Assembly (NCBI GenBank): GCA_023525715.1
Contig: CM042011.1
Location: 59,429,854-59,493,853, forward strand
Source: Cichorium intybus
Lineage: Eukaryota; Streptophyta; Magnoliopsida; Asterales; Asteraceae
Direction of reading: 5' to 3'
DNA length: 64,000 nucleotides
Part shown: piece by piece, positions 1 to 11,224 of the stretch
How positions within the stretch are numbered: position 1 is the stretch's first letter
How the letters are laid out: every line of letters starts with the position of its first letter
The notes under the pieces: model-generated
What the model saw: only the letters and a program-made list of their open reading frames with translations
Told to the model about the DNA's origin: nothing
The model's database searches: none
Position numbers and translations under genes: made by a program

Positions 1-444
1 TTTGGTAAAATACAGTGAGAAATCATCAGATCCTTGAGCAATTGAATATAGTTGTTGTTGTATTTGATAGATCGAGGCTCCATCCGGCTGTTCATAGCGA
101 TGATGTAATTCAGTCCAGATTGCATGTGAGGTTTGAAGAAAGAGAACACTGTCAGCGATGTTTTTGTCGAGGGAATTGAGAATCCAGCTAGTAACCATGG
201 AATTGGCTCTCTGCCAATTAGAATAAGAAGGTGAATTGGAAACAGGTGGAAGAAGCGAGCCATCAACAAAACCTAATTTGTTTTTGGCAGACAGAGAAAT
301 CACCATTGATCTCTTCCACGAATTGAAACCGACTCCATTGAAGACATTGGAGATAAGTACAGAACTTGGATTATCAGACGGTGCAATGAAATAAGGATCC
401 GTAGGAAGTAAATTGGAGGAATCATTCAGATTTGGTGTAGCCAT
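1..444 (-). CDS. Copia retrotransposon gag, N-terminal part (runs off window edge)
   Basis: Read on the minus strand, the frame is open from an ATG at 444 to the window edge (148 codons, no stop). It begins MATPNLNDSSNLLPTDPYF and continues through GVGFNSWKRSMVISLSAKNK, LGFVDGSLLPP, WQRANSMVTSWILNSL and HAIWTELHHRYEQPDG. This is the usual order of a Ty1/copia gag N-terminus: the short SWKRSM segment, the LGFVDG turn, then the region before the zinc knuckle. Gag would package the element RNA in cytoplasmic particles. The ATG lies about 35 bp downstream of a primer binding site and LTR edge on the same strand, which supports this start. No stop or frameshift is visible, so this may be a fairly young copy. 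Zinc knuckle and pol would lie beyond position 1. Confidence 0.8.
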   Translation of the reverse strand, partial: MATPNLNDSSNLLPTDPYFIAPSDNPSSVLISNVFNGVGFNSWKRSMVISLSAKNKLGFVDGSLLPPVSNSPSYSNWQRANSMVTSWILNSLDKNIADSVLFLQTSHAIWTELHHRYEQPDGASIYQIQQQLYSIAQGSDDFSLYFTK

Positions 445-479
445 GGAAATGGAAATGAAGAAAAGGATCGTTTAATCAA

Positions 480-489
480 TCTGATACCA
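480..489 (-). other. Primer binding site of the copia element
   Basis: On the minus strand the sequence reads TGGTATCAGA, complementary to the 3' end of initiator tRNA-Met, the usual minus-strand primer of plant copia elements. It abuts the CA end of the LTR at 490 and precedes gag. Confidence 0.75.
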
Positions 490-718
490 TGTTGTAATGG
501 ATGAAGAAGAAGAACTGAGAGAATTTCAATTTCTCATTAACTGTGTAAATGAAGAAAATACAGATACATATATGTACAGGACTCAACAACCTAACTAACA
601 AACTGAATAACTAACATAGAGTTAAATTACAGTAAAGCCCTTATAGTGTAAACTAACATTAATTGAGTTTAATGCCATTGGATTATCATTAATTGGCTAA
701 ACTCATGTTGTTTCTACA
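490..718 (-). repeat. 5' LTR of the minus-strand copia element (about 229 bp)
   Basis: On the minus strand the segment starts TGTAGAAAC and ends ATTACAACA, directly followed by the primer binding site, so it has the TG...CA ends of an LTR. The inner edge is firm because of the primer site. The outer edge at 718 is the nearest plausible TG and is uncertain, as the partner LTR is outside the window. Confidence 0.55.
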
Positions 719-862
719 ATGAAATGATATAGTTAGTTTTGTATACGTATCGTCATGAAAAAGTATATGATATTGACATTCATATTTTGATTCATCAAAT
801 TTGTACAACAATTCATACGTTGTTAAATAATCATGCTTTCTATACACCAAAGAGCATCATAA

Positions 863-1091
863 GGTGTTGTTTGTTTTCTATAACTAGAATACTTTAAATT
901 TCAAATGTTGAAAAATTCTTTCAAGATTAAAAAAATTAGTTAATTCAATATAAGTTTATTACTACAGTCTGCAGACTTTAAAAAACAAACAGTCTTCTTA
1001 TTGCAGACTGCGGACATTTGATCCACCTATTTTTCTACAGAAGTGGTCCGCAGACTGTAGACATTTTACATTTTCAAAAACAAACAACACT
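863..1091. mobile_element. PIF/Harbinger-like MITE, 229 bp
   Basis: The ends are inverted repeats: GGTGTTGTTTGTTTT at the left and, reverse complemented, AGTGTTGTTTGTTTT at the right. Both sides carry the 3-bp sequence TAA (860-862 and 1092-1094), the target duplication typical of PIF/Harbinger and Tourist-like MITEs. There is no coding capacity. The interior (CAGACTTTAAAAAACAAACAG, GTGGTCCGCAGACTG) recurs in the longer element at 52712-53641. Confidence 0.7.
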
Positions 1092-3589
1092 TAAGTTTTG
1101 CTCTATTAAATTTATAATTGAGCTCAAATAATCAGCTAGCGGTTACTAAATGATTTAATTAAGTAGTGATGCCAAATTAATTTAATAAATCTAAGAATTT
1201 TTCACTAAAGATGACCATATTTGTAATCTAGATTTCCCTTAAAGCTCACTTTTCTTGAAATAAAGGTTTGATCATATTTTTTTGTTTTTTTAAACAAAGC
1301 ACCATGAAAAACATGTATGGGCACAGCACATTGTATTATTCGATATGGGTATTTTAAGATAGATAAACAATCCTTGCACAATGAAATATTGCTAAGCATG
1401 CATGTGCCATCAATTTTTCATGAGAAGTAACGTTTTGCTAGTTCCAAAATTTCCGTTCAAACATGCAAAAAAGATAACAAGTTACTGCCGCCAAAGAGTC
1501 GTGAGACAACAAATTTTGGTCTTTTAGCATTTTAAAAGATTATATCATCACATATTATTCAGGTCAATGCAACCTAAGTTTTGGCTTCATTCAAATTGTC
1601 GGTCATTCATTTCTATCCCAATTTAATTGTGTTTCAATACAACAACGCAAGAATATGTCATTCCCCAATTCATATTGATTGTTGATGCCACTCCTCCCCC
1701 TCTTGTCATTACTTTGTGTTTAATGTAAGGGAATGCAAGCACACAACTTATAATAAATTAACAATCTAGTTCTATTGTTCATCAGTGTCAGTGTGACCAT
1801 CAGCGTCTTACACATACTGACGCCGACGTTGATCATGATTTTGATGCTAATGCTGAATTTATTGGAGGAGGCAAGAATTGATCATCATCAGCAATATCAA
1901 CGTTAATCCTGCCAGGGGCTGTGCCCCTTGGACCCCGCTAGGGGCATAGCCCCTAGCACCCGCAAGGGGGTGCGACCCCCTTGACCCTTCTATTAGGTCT
2001 TACCGGTATCAACTTAGTCTTATACAAGTGTGTGCTCCAGCACCTCCTAACTTTTGTTAGAGCTAAAGTAAGAACCCATTTATATACTGATTGTTTCCAT
2101 TATACTAAAACGTAAAGGTGACACTAAAATCACCATCAAAGATATTCGATAAAAATAACAGTAATATATGATTATTAATATGCGGAAAGAGTTAAAATAA
2201 ATTTGACAGACTAATCTTGATATTTGGATGAGTTTGGACATTGGAAAGAAGTATCATAAGGTGTAGTATATCACTATGACAAATTTTAAGGGATAAAATG
2301 CAAGAAATGATATTTTTATACATGATTAAGCTTACGCCTAGGGAAAATTTTTTTTTCCATTTCCCATTGTGGTCCATGACTTCTGGAGGCATTATTGCCT
2401 AAGGGAACCCATTCCCATACTACTACGCAAAACCTAACCTTTATTTGTTCCTTGTAACGGTAAAACAAAAGAGAAACGAGAGATGAAAGGATGGAGAGGT
2501 ATTATAAGATGAGGAAGTAGGAGGAGGGAGGTGGTGCAATCAAGAAGATCAAGAAGATCAAGTAGTAAAGAAGAAGAGAAAGGTGTTGCATTCAAGAAGA
2601 AACCCTATTTCTAGCTTCATCTTGTTTTCTTGGAACCCTCTGTAATGTTTGGATGATCCATGGAGACTAAACCGCTGGATCCTCTAGTTTTTTGGACTAA
2701 AGATTCATGACATACAAAGGAAGGGGTTGACCAAAGAGTTTTCCAATCGAAGGTCTAAAGGTCGCGTTTCATGCTCCCGAACAGAACATAATGTTTGAAA
2801 GGTATAATGCCTAGTTTTTTGTATCTCTTGACCCTGATTGGTTCATAATACATTAAGAGGGTTTGTTACGAGTCTAAACAACTTAAATATGAAGTTAATT
2901 TCACTATTTTTTGATTGTAAAATGTGAGAATTAAGGACTTAATGATTAAGTAAAGAACTAGTTCAAAACATAATGCATTACAAATTTAACAATCAGTCCT
3001 CATGTTTGAAGAATCATATAAAATTGTAGGAATATCTGTTTTAGGTGAATCTAGGGCCGTTCTCTCCAAAATTGTGTTTAGTTTCTTCCTAGTGAACCCA
3101 TGACCTAAATATCACTATAGGATGGTCGAACTATAGGTATTTGCACACCTCATGTAGATCCTACATTCGGCCTAAGAGCGTATTTTGGTTGGGTAATATG
3201 GAACTAGGTTTAGGTAAAGAGCGTATTTTACCTAGATAAATTAGCAAGTTATTTTTATAAAGACTACATTTTATGATTTTCAAAAGCCAACTTAGTATTG
3301 CATTCATAAACACATCAAAGCTTTCATCCTATTTTGATAAACATTGAAGACTTAGAACTAGGCTTTTTATTTTTGAATTTATTAAATTTATTATTTACAT
3401 GCTTCTTTTATCTACTTACACTTTTGTTCCAAAAATCCCCTAGTTACAACTCAAAAGGCATAAGCTTTAAATCATGTGTCATTGTGGATCGACCCTGCTT
3501 AGCATGTACTCTATCAAAGTGCAAAAGAGCATTTTTAGTTTGGATTTACTTCCAATATTATTTGTTAGAGCTGAAAACCCTTAACAATA
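1092..3589. other. Intergenic, no gene seen
   Basis: AT-rich sequence with stops in all frames. Short ORFs at 1205 and 2192 have no recognisable motif. The only structured part is the GC-rich hairpin repeat at 1914-1990. A 5' LTR for the gypsy element that follows would be expected here, but I find no copy of its 3' flank. Confidence 0.5.
1914..1990. repeat. Three tandem GC-rich hairpin units of about 25 bp
   Basis: Three consecutive units each fold on themselves: AGGGGCTGTGCCCCTT, AGGGGCATAGCCCCTA and AGGGGGTGCGACCCCCTT, joined by an ACCCGC-like linker. Stem sequence changes between units, but pairing is kept (GGGGC/GCCCC, then GGGGGT/ACCCCC). They stand out sharply from the AT-rich surroundings. 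I do not know the repeat family. Confidence 0.65.
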
Positions 3590-3800
3590 TGTGGGAAAAT
3601 TTTGATCAAGTGAAAATTAATCTCCCACTAATCGTTGCGATTAAGCAAATTTCGGCTTATGCAAAGTTCCTTAAAGATTTTTGCATATACAAAAGGCGTC
3701 ACCGGTCCCCACAGAAGCCAAGAGGACAACACTTGTTAGTGCTTCTTTTCTACTGGCTCTTCCACCCCATCTTAAAGATCCCGAAGCACCCTTGATCTCT
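3590..3800 (+). pseudogene. Gypsy gag C-terminal remnant
   Basis: The frame opening at 3334 becomes recognisable only near its end, where VKINLPLIVAIKQISAYAKF followed by LKDFCIYKRR matches the conserved segment between gag and protease in Tat/Athila-like elements. The earlier part of the ORF (3334-3590) shows no family motif and may be chance. The frame breaks at 3795, and the protease continues in another frame. Confidence 0.55.
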
Positions 3801-3814
3801 ATTGAAATTGGTAA

Positions 3815-4330
3815 TATCAAACAAAAAAGGCGCTCCTGGATCTTGTAGACATCATCAATGTTCTTCGAGGAAGTTTGTATGACCAATATGATATTGTCTC
3901 TTTACAACCCGCTGATATTGCTGTGTCTGTGGCCTACTTATCACTCAGACTTCCTAGGGGAATATTGGTGGATGTTATTATTACAGTGGAAGATTTTTGC
4001 TACCCGGTGGATTTGTTGTCATGGACTCTGACATGCAATACAAGGACAAACAACAAAATATCATTCTTGACCATCCTTTTTTGGCAACTGTTAATACCCA
4101 AAGTAGTGTTTGAGATGGTGTAATTGACGTGACTTTTGGCAACCGCAAGTTGACACTACATGCCTTTGGACCAAACGCTAACCCTTCAAATCATGGCAAT
4201 TGCTTTATGATTGACACCATTGGATATTTTCTTCATGAGCATACTACAAATGTGCTCACTGGCTTAGCTAATGATTTAGAGGAACTTTTTTGTGAAAGTG
4301 ACAAGATACAAGAAAAGTAGTCAATAAAGA
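3815..4330 (+). pseudogene. Gypsy aspartic protease remnant
   Basis: Several frames together cover a retropepsin-like domain. Visible pieces are an ISIEIGN start, LLDLVDIINVLRGSLYDQYD (where the catalytic D-S/T-G-A would sit; the glycine-alanine is gone), LRLPRGILVDVI, FCYPVDLL, and FLATVNTQS with DVTFGNRKLTLHAF at the end. The enzyme would cleave the Gag-Pol polyprotein. The damaged active site and at least two frameshifts make it inactive. Confidence 0.6.
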
Positions 4331-5400
4331 ATTTTCGAAGTGGCTGGATGCCAAAATTGTTTATCCAATATCATACATCACTTGGGTTAGCCCAACTCAG
4401 ACTGTTCCCAAAAATGCAGGCATCACAAAAGTAGAGACATAAAACAGTTAAAAGGTCTCCACCCGGCCGGTAATCGGGTGGCGGGTTTCTATCGATTACC
4501 GCAGGTTAAATGCGGCTACTTCAAAAGACCATATTCCTTTACCTTAATCAACCAAATTATTGAAAAATTGACCGTTCAAAAATTTCATTGTTTTTTATGG
4601 ATATTCTGGTTACAAACAAATAGCCATTCACTCCGAGGACCAACCTAAGACAACACTCACATGCCCCTATGGTACTTTTTCTTTTCGGCGAATGCCATTC
4701 GGGTTATGTAATCCCCCGACCATATTCAAAGGCCTATGACAAGTATTTATGGTCAAGCAATGGGTTGTACTTGGACATCTTCTTTCTAAAAAAGGTTTTG
4801 AAGTTGACCACGCCAAAGTACAACTCATTGCTTCATTACCACCTCCTACCAATGTCAAAGGCGTGCGCTCTTTTCTAGGGCATCACGGGTTTTATAGACG
4901 ATTCATCAAAGATTTTAATGCAATTTCCAAACATTTATGTAATTTACTTTTAAAATATGCAAAATTTTCCATTGATGAATCGTGTCTAAAAGCCTTTGAA
5001 AATTTAAAGAAACAACTTTTCCAAGCACCAATATTGCAATCACCTTACTCATCTCAACCTTTTAAAATTAAGTGTGATGCAAGTGATTACGCGGTTGGTG
5101 CTGTTTTGGAGCAACGGGTGAATAAAAAGCATATTCTAATATCTTATGCAAGCAAAACTTTTTCTGATACCCAATTGAATTTCATCACTACATAAAAGGA
5201 GTTTCTGAGGTTGTATTTGCTTTAGATAAGTTTCGTTCTTATGTTTGGGGGTCAAACGTTGTTGTCTTTTCTGGTCATAGTGTATTACGACACCTTATGG
5301 AAAAGAAAGATGCAAAACAAAGATTTCTTCGTTGGATCTTGCTACTACAAGAACTTGATTTAGCAATTAAAGACAAAAAGATTTCATAAAATATAGTAAC
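4330..5400 (+). pseudogene. Gypsy reverse transcriptase / RNase H remnant lacking the catalytic box
   Basis: The stretch translates in mixed frames as FSKWLDAKIVYPISYITWVS, GWRVSIDYRRLNAATSKDH, YKQIAIHSEDQPKTTLTCPY, MPFGLCNPPTIF, then jumps straight to VVLGHLLSKKGFEVDHAKVQ. The tether FLGHHGFYRRFIKDF and RNase H start IKCDASDYAVGAVLEQ follow (4749-5195). The portion between the PFGLCN motif and LGHLLSKKG, which should hold the Y/F-x-D-D active site, is missing: about 50 to 60 codons. A stop at 5193-5195 interrupts RNase H; the rest (VFALDKFRSYVWG) continues to about 5400. Confidence 0.7.
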
Positions 5401-5904
5401 AGATCATTTTCACGACTTCCAGTTCATGTGAATAATACTTCAAAAGATGAAATTCGGGATTCTTTTCGGAATGAACAACTGTTTTCCATGAATAAAGTGT
5501 CTTGGTTTGCTAACTATGTTAATTTTTTGGTAGTTGGAAAGATGTCTGAGCATTGGACAAAACAACAACAAAAACATTTTTTGGTACATGATAGGCGGTT
5601 CATATGGGATGACCCAGATTTATTCAAAGTGGGGCTTGATCAAATAATTAGAATATGTGTTCCCCATCAAGAGATTGCAGATTTACTTGCACATTGTCAT
5701 TCTTACGCTTGTGGTGGTCACTTTATTGCCAAAAAGACGGGTCATCGAATTTTAGATTTGGGTTTCTTTTGGCCCACAATTTTTAGAGATGCTCATAATA
5801 TTGTCAAATCTTGTATTAAGTGTCAACAAGTTGGGGGGATCTCAGAAAGACATCAGATGCCATTTAAAACCATTTTGGTGGTCGAAATATTCGAGTGTTG
5901 GGAA
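5400..5904 (+). pseudogene. Gypsy integrase, N-terminal half
   Basis: The open frame 5428-5925 includes WFANYVNFLVVGKM and the HHCC zinc-binding domain: histidines in HCHSYACGGHF and cysteines in SCIKCQQVG, about 35 residues apart, with the expected WPTIFRDA between. It runs to VEIFECW at 5903, where the hAT element begins. The core continues at 7050. It would join cDNA to host DNA in the nucleus; it cannot be made from this copy. Confidence 0.7.
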
Positions 5905-5975
5905 CAGTGTTGTAAATGTCGCTAGGCGCTATCAGGTCGGCGGACTAGCGAGTAGCGAGTAATCGGCTAGGCGGG

Positions 5976-6550
5976 GAGTGTTGTAAAAGTCGGCCTAGGC
6001 GCTAGGCGGGCGGGTTCCGCCTACGATTAGTGGTAGGCGGTAAAGCTAGGCGGATTTGGTCAACGGCGGTCAAAATCGGGTTTAGGCGGGCCTAGGCGGG
6101 TCTGGGCGGGTCTAGGCGGCAAAATTTTCAATTTTTCAAATTTCAAAATTTCAAAATTTTCAAAAATTTCAAATTTTAAAAATTTTCAAAAATTATCAAA
6201 TTCTCAAAAAAATCAAATTTTTAAATTTTTAAAATTTAAATTTAGAAAATATCATTAATTATGATAATCGGTGGCTAAGTTACAATTGTCGATGATTAAA
6301 ATGATAAAAAAATGTCATTAATGAGTCTAAACATTCTGATGTTTGATGACTTACATATTTAAACACTTTGATTTGCAAATTTTTATACTTATTTATTCAT
6401 TTTTTAGGGATATAGGTAATATCTAAATTTAAAAAAATAAATTTTGTTACAATTAATACTCTCCGCCTAGGCGCCGACTAGTCCTCGCCTAGACCGACTA
6501 GTCCTAGGCCCTAGTCGACCGCCCGCCTACCGCCTAGCGACTTCTACAAC
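5976..6550. repeat. Inner CTAGGCG-rich inverted-repeat unit nested in the hAT element
   Basis: The segment starts GAGTGTTGTAAAAGTCG and ends CGACTTCTACAAC, repeating the outer hAT ends. Both sides are rich in CTAGGCG/CGCCTAG words: CTAGGCGGGCGGG near the left end and CCCGCCTACCGCCTAG near the right. It looks like a second member of the same family inserted in, or duplicated within, the outer copy. No clear 8-bp duplication flanks it, and the right side runs into a (TA)n tract. Confidence 0.5.

Positions 6551-6553
<3 letters not shown>

Positions 6554-6630
<77 letters not shown>
6554..6630. repeat. (TA)n microsatellite
   Basis: About 38 uninterrupted TA units between the inner hAT end and the tRNA-like sequence. 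Confidence 0.95.
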
Positions 6631-6633
<3 letters not shown>

Positions 6634-6681
6634 AGGCTTATTTTATTTTTAATGCATATGGAATTCAATTGCAAGTTATAA

Positions 6682-6742
6682 GTCGGTTTTGTGGTTAAGG
6701 CGTATGACTTAAAAGCTTGAGGTGTGGGGTTCGAATCTTGTC
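6682..6742 (+). repeat. tRNA-like sequence, possible SINE head
   Basis: The segment carries an A-box-like GTGGTTAAGGCG (6701-6712) and a B-box GGTTCGAATCT (6728-6738) at tRNA-like spacing, with an anticodon-loop-like GACTTAAAAG between. Stems are imperfect and there is no acceptor pairing, so it is not a functional tRNA. An RNA polymerase III promoter of a tRNA-derived SINE is the simplest reading. A matching SINE tail is not evident. Confidence 0.45.
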
Positions 6743-6768
6743 CAAGATAATTTTCCTTTTGCCAGGGA

Positions 6769-6858
6769 AAATGTAGTTTCAAAGAGATATTATATTTTGC
6801 TTACCAAGATACGATGTAGTTTCAAAGAGATGTTATTATATTTTTCTTACCAAGATAC
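6769..6858. repeat. Tandem duplication of about 44 bp
   Basis: The stretch from TGTAGTTTCAAAGAGAT to CTTACCAAGATAC is present twice in tandem (about 6769-6812 and 6813-6858), with two small differences. Confidence 0.7.
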
Positions 6859-7049
6859 GAGTCTCACATCGCTGGAGGGACCAAATTTGCCCCTGTCTCA
6901 TCCGAGTTGAGCCGATTAAATCTGAGTTGGGCCGAGTTGGCTATAGTTCCATTGTTTTCCGAGTTATTGTTAAAACTCACCTCAGTTCGGCACTGTGTCC
7001 GAGTAACTCGCCGAGTACTCGACCGAGTTATTCGAGTTTTACAACATTG

Positions 7050-7920
7050 GTTGGGAATCGACTTCATGGGTCCATTTCCAACCTCTTTCGGTAATATCTA
7101 TATTTTGGTGGGCGTTGATTATGTCTCAAAGTGGATTGAAGTTGAGGCCACCAAAACCAATTATCACCCATGTTGTTTGTAAGCTTGTCAAGAAGAATGG
7201 TTTTGGTAGACATGTTATCCCCCATGTGATTATAAGTGATGGGGGTTCATATTTTAAAAACTTTAAATTTGACAAACTACTTAAACAATATGGTGTGAAC
7301 CATTGAAATGCTACACCATATCATCCCCAAACAAGTGGACAAGTAGAACTGTCTAACTGGAAAATCAACGAGATTTTACAAAAAACTGTTAGGCCCGACC
7401 ACAAAGATTGGTCGTTTCGACTAGACGATGCGCTTTGGGCCGACTTATCAGACTGCTTTTAAAACCCCGATTGGCACACCTCCTTATCAAGTTGTTTATG
7501 AAAATGGGTGTCATTTACTGGTTGAGTTAGCAGATAGAGCATTGTAGTCCATCAAAGAAGTCAACATGGAATATGATCGTGCGGGTAAAGAACGAAAGCT
7601 ACAATTAAGCGAATTGGAGGAACTTCGGGATGAAGCATACAACTGTTACAGTCACATACAAATCCAAGATGAAAGCATTCTATGATACAAAACTAAAAGT
7701 GAAAAAGTTTAAAAAGAGACAAAAGGTGTGGCTATTCAAAAGATGCAAAACTTTTGAAAAAGTGGTCGGGACCGTACAAAATAGTCGACGTCATACCTTA
7801 TGGATCATTGAAATAAAAGATGAAAAAAGACGAAGGATCATTCATGGTAAACGGGCACTATCTCAAGGCTTATATTTCATCTGCTACACAAAACTAGGTA
7901 CAAATCGAACGAGTTGATTT
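7050..7920 (+). pseudogene. Gypsy integrase, core and C-terminal half
   Basis: After the hAT insertion the integrase resumes with LGIDFMGPFPTSFGNIYILV (first catalytic D), then VIISDGGSYFKNFKFD (second D), ATPYHPQTSGQVE (the conserved stretch ending in the catalytic E), and C-terminal pieces such as LDDALWADLSDCF and MKAFYDTKLKVKKFKKRQKVW. At least three frame changes and a TGA at 7304-7306 break it. The three acidic residues are individually still visible. There is no chromodomain after it. Confidence 0.7.
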
Positions 7921-8088
7921 GCTAGAAGAGCAACCCGTTTACGTCACTTAATTTTTGCTCTGAGGTAACCTGTCTGGCTGAAGACGTTTAACTTAGTACT
8001 TCTCGGGAGACAACCCGTGTCTTTTCGTGTTTTTGTCGGTTTTTATTTTCGCAATTTTTTTGAATCGAGGATGATCCAATGTCTAAGT

Positions 8089-8099
8089 TGGGAAGGGGG
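8089..8099 (+). other. Polypurine tract of the Tat/Athila-like element
   Basis: TGGGAAGGGGG follows the integrase remnant and a non-coding spacer. It is the expected plus-strand primer just upstream of a 3' LTR, which should begin at about 8100. Confidence 0.45.
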
Positions 8100-8100
8100 T

Positions 8101-8975
<875 letters not shown>

Positions 8976-9324
8976 GGCAGATTAAATCTATATATCTTAT
9001 AAAAGAAGCATATTTCCAAGCACCACATTGATTTGAAACTTTCATGTCTTTTGATATTTCCAATAACTTTTCAAATTTATTTTTATAATATTTACAAATT
9101 GCTTTATAATAACCATATTTTTATAATCATCTAAACTATGTGTATTCAATAAATACTATAATAAAGTATTATTCTTACATTTTTAATAAAATATAATTAA
9201 CACTTACATTTGATAATGGTTTTTACAAAATACTTAGTAAAATATATAAATTATATGTATTTAATAAAGACTATAATAAAGTATTATTGTTGTATTTCTA
9301 ATAAAAATATAACCATATTAATTT

Positions 9325-9900
9325 GAACTTTTTTTCTCTTTGTCCCACATTGATTCACATACATATATGACCTTCAATCTTTCTCTTATATAATGACACT
9401 AATTTGCTTCCACTATCCATCAAGTTTGATCATATTATGACTTTCAAGTCTACTATTAGTGATCATTTTATCATAAAACAAGTTTTTATCGCAAAGTTTT
9501 AAAGTATTATATTATTTAGTTTCAACTTCTTGAAGTATTGAAGCTCAAAAATGAAAATTAAAATTACTCAAAACTTTTAAAAACTTGATTAGGTTGAAAG
9601 TTTATATGTCGTTTGTAAAAAACGAAAGCATGTAAACATTTTTCGACTCAAGAGTATTTATATACATAAAAGTTTTCATTTGTGAACGTTTTAAGTATCT
9701 CATATAAAAAGATTATTCAAAACAATGTGATTCAACATTAATAATTTATCTTTTACCATATTATTTTGATTTTTTTCATTGTTTCACATTGCTTCACACA
9801 TCTATCTAACATTTCATATTTCCCTTATATGATACCACTCATTTGATTTCATTATCCATCAATCTTGATCATAATATCACTTTTAAGTATGTCGTAGTAA
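9325..9900. repeat. Diverged direct repeats inside the Helitron candidate
   Basis: About 130 bp at 9340-9470 (CACATTGATTCACATAC ... ATCCATCAAGTTTGATCAT) recurs diverged at about 9782-9905 (CACATTGCTTCACACAT ... ATCCATCAATCTTGATCAT), about 440 bp apart. The CACATT.ATTTGAA motif also appears after both 5' end candidates (near 9025 and 10168), suggesting growth by internal duplication. Confidence 0.55.
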
Positions 9901-11224
9901 AAAATGACAATAGTGTTGACGTTTTTTAGATTTACCGCGATATATGTACATAAAAATTTTGAATACCAAATGTTTAAGCAAGTTCATAGCGTCATGTTCA
10001 ATACGTGGTGACAACATTGATAACATTTTTCGATTTAATAAGATTTATTTATATAAAAATTTCAAACAGTATATGTTTGAGCATCGTTCAAAGTTGAAAC
10101 ATAATTATTTATCTATATAATAAATCTTATAAGAGAGGTTATTCAATCAATATGGATGAATTCTTATCATGTAACACATTAATTTGAATAATTTTACAAA
10201 AATAGAAGTGGGCACGGGTGGGTACCCATCCAAATTTAACGAAATCGGTCTTAAAGCTCGAACCAATGGTTCATTGAATGTTTTAACCGTTTTCTAAGCT
10301 GGTTACAATCAATAACACAAAAGAACAAATATATAAGGGAAATAGTTTTAGCCTCTCTACTTATAAAGACTTGCTTTCCATTGGAATTTGTTTATTAAAC
10401 TATGTGGGATGAGAAATATATTAGCTTCTTTACTTATAGATGTTTGATTTCACTTTAGTTATGTTTCTTAAGTGATGTGGGATAAGAAAATGAAATAAAA
10501 TAGCACACTATAAAAAAAAATTTGATCCCACATCATCATGATAAACCAACTTAAGAAAAAAATTTATTTTATAAATAAATGACCTCCTCAAAGTAAAACA
10601 ATTATATAAATGATGCTTAGTTAATTTTTATTGTTGGAAATATTTCCAAATATTAAATTTCAAAGAAATATATAGTAAAAGGTTCATCTCGATATGAACT
10701 TCGTATTCTTTCATCAAGTTGCACGAAACAACATCCACCATACTGTGTAAACCAATTTTAAACTTTCGTGATACAGTTTGTGCTTTTCAAAATCCCAACT
10801 CGCATAATTGGTGCGATGTGCGGTTTTGACTATAGATCGTATGATAAACACCATTGAAATATGTCTATATTCGTATCAATAAAAGTGTGTTATTCAAAAT
10901 ATTTGAGTGGCAATGAAATCCTTTGCAAAACTATAGCAAAATACATACAATGTCCATCAATTTTATGAATGCACAAAGTGGAGGTAGATGATACTAAAAT
11001 CATGTAGTTTGGGATAACTATTTATCTTGAACCGTATTAATTCCAATTTTATTTCATGAATTGTATTCATTTATTGTAATTTTAACAATTTTTTGTCTTC
11101 TAAAATTTTAACACATGTATCTATTATCATATAATTGAAAATAATAAAGACATTTTATATAAACTTTTTAAAGATGGTATGATAATAACATTTATTGTCT
11201 ATATTTTAACCATATAATTTTCTT

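Larger units (their letters stand above)
5905..7049. mobile_element. hAT-superfamily insertion (non-autonomous, 1145 bp)
   Basis: It starts CAGTGTTGTAAA and ends TTTACAACATTG, giving inverted ends with the hAT consensus CARTG. It is flanked on both sides by the 8-bp duplication GTTGGGAA (5897-5904 and 7050-7057), the length expected for hAT. The insertion interrupts the gypsy integrase between ECW and LGIDFMG. There is no transposase ORF. Inside are a second copy of the CTAGGCG-rich end pair, a (TA)n tract, a tRNA-like sequence and a short tandem duplication, so it is composite. Confidence 0.8.
3590..8100 (+). mobile_element. Degraded Ty3/gypsy element, Tat/Athila-like lineage
   Basis: Plus-strand fragments follow the gypsy order gag C-terminus, protease, reverse transcriptase, RNase H, integrase, then a polypurine tract at 8089-8099. 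Assignment to the Tat/Athila side, without a chromodomain, rests on the gag-end motif INLPL..AIKQISAYAKFLKD, the integrase text LGIDFMGPFPTSFGNIYILV, and a post-integrase stretch with CTTCTCGGGAGACAACCCGTG. Every domain carries stops, frameshifts or deletions, so it is dead. Neither LTR is confidently delimited; a 3' LTR should start at about 8100. A hAT element at 5905-7049 is inserted in the integrase. Confidence 0.75.

Noticed and set aside
6682..6742. Functional tRNA-Leu/Ser gene
   Set aside because: Boxes A and B are present, but acceptor, D and anticodon stems do not pair; treated as SINE-like.
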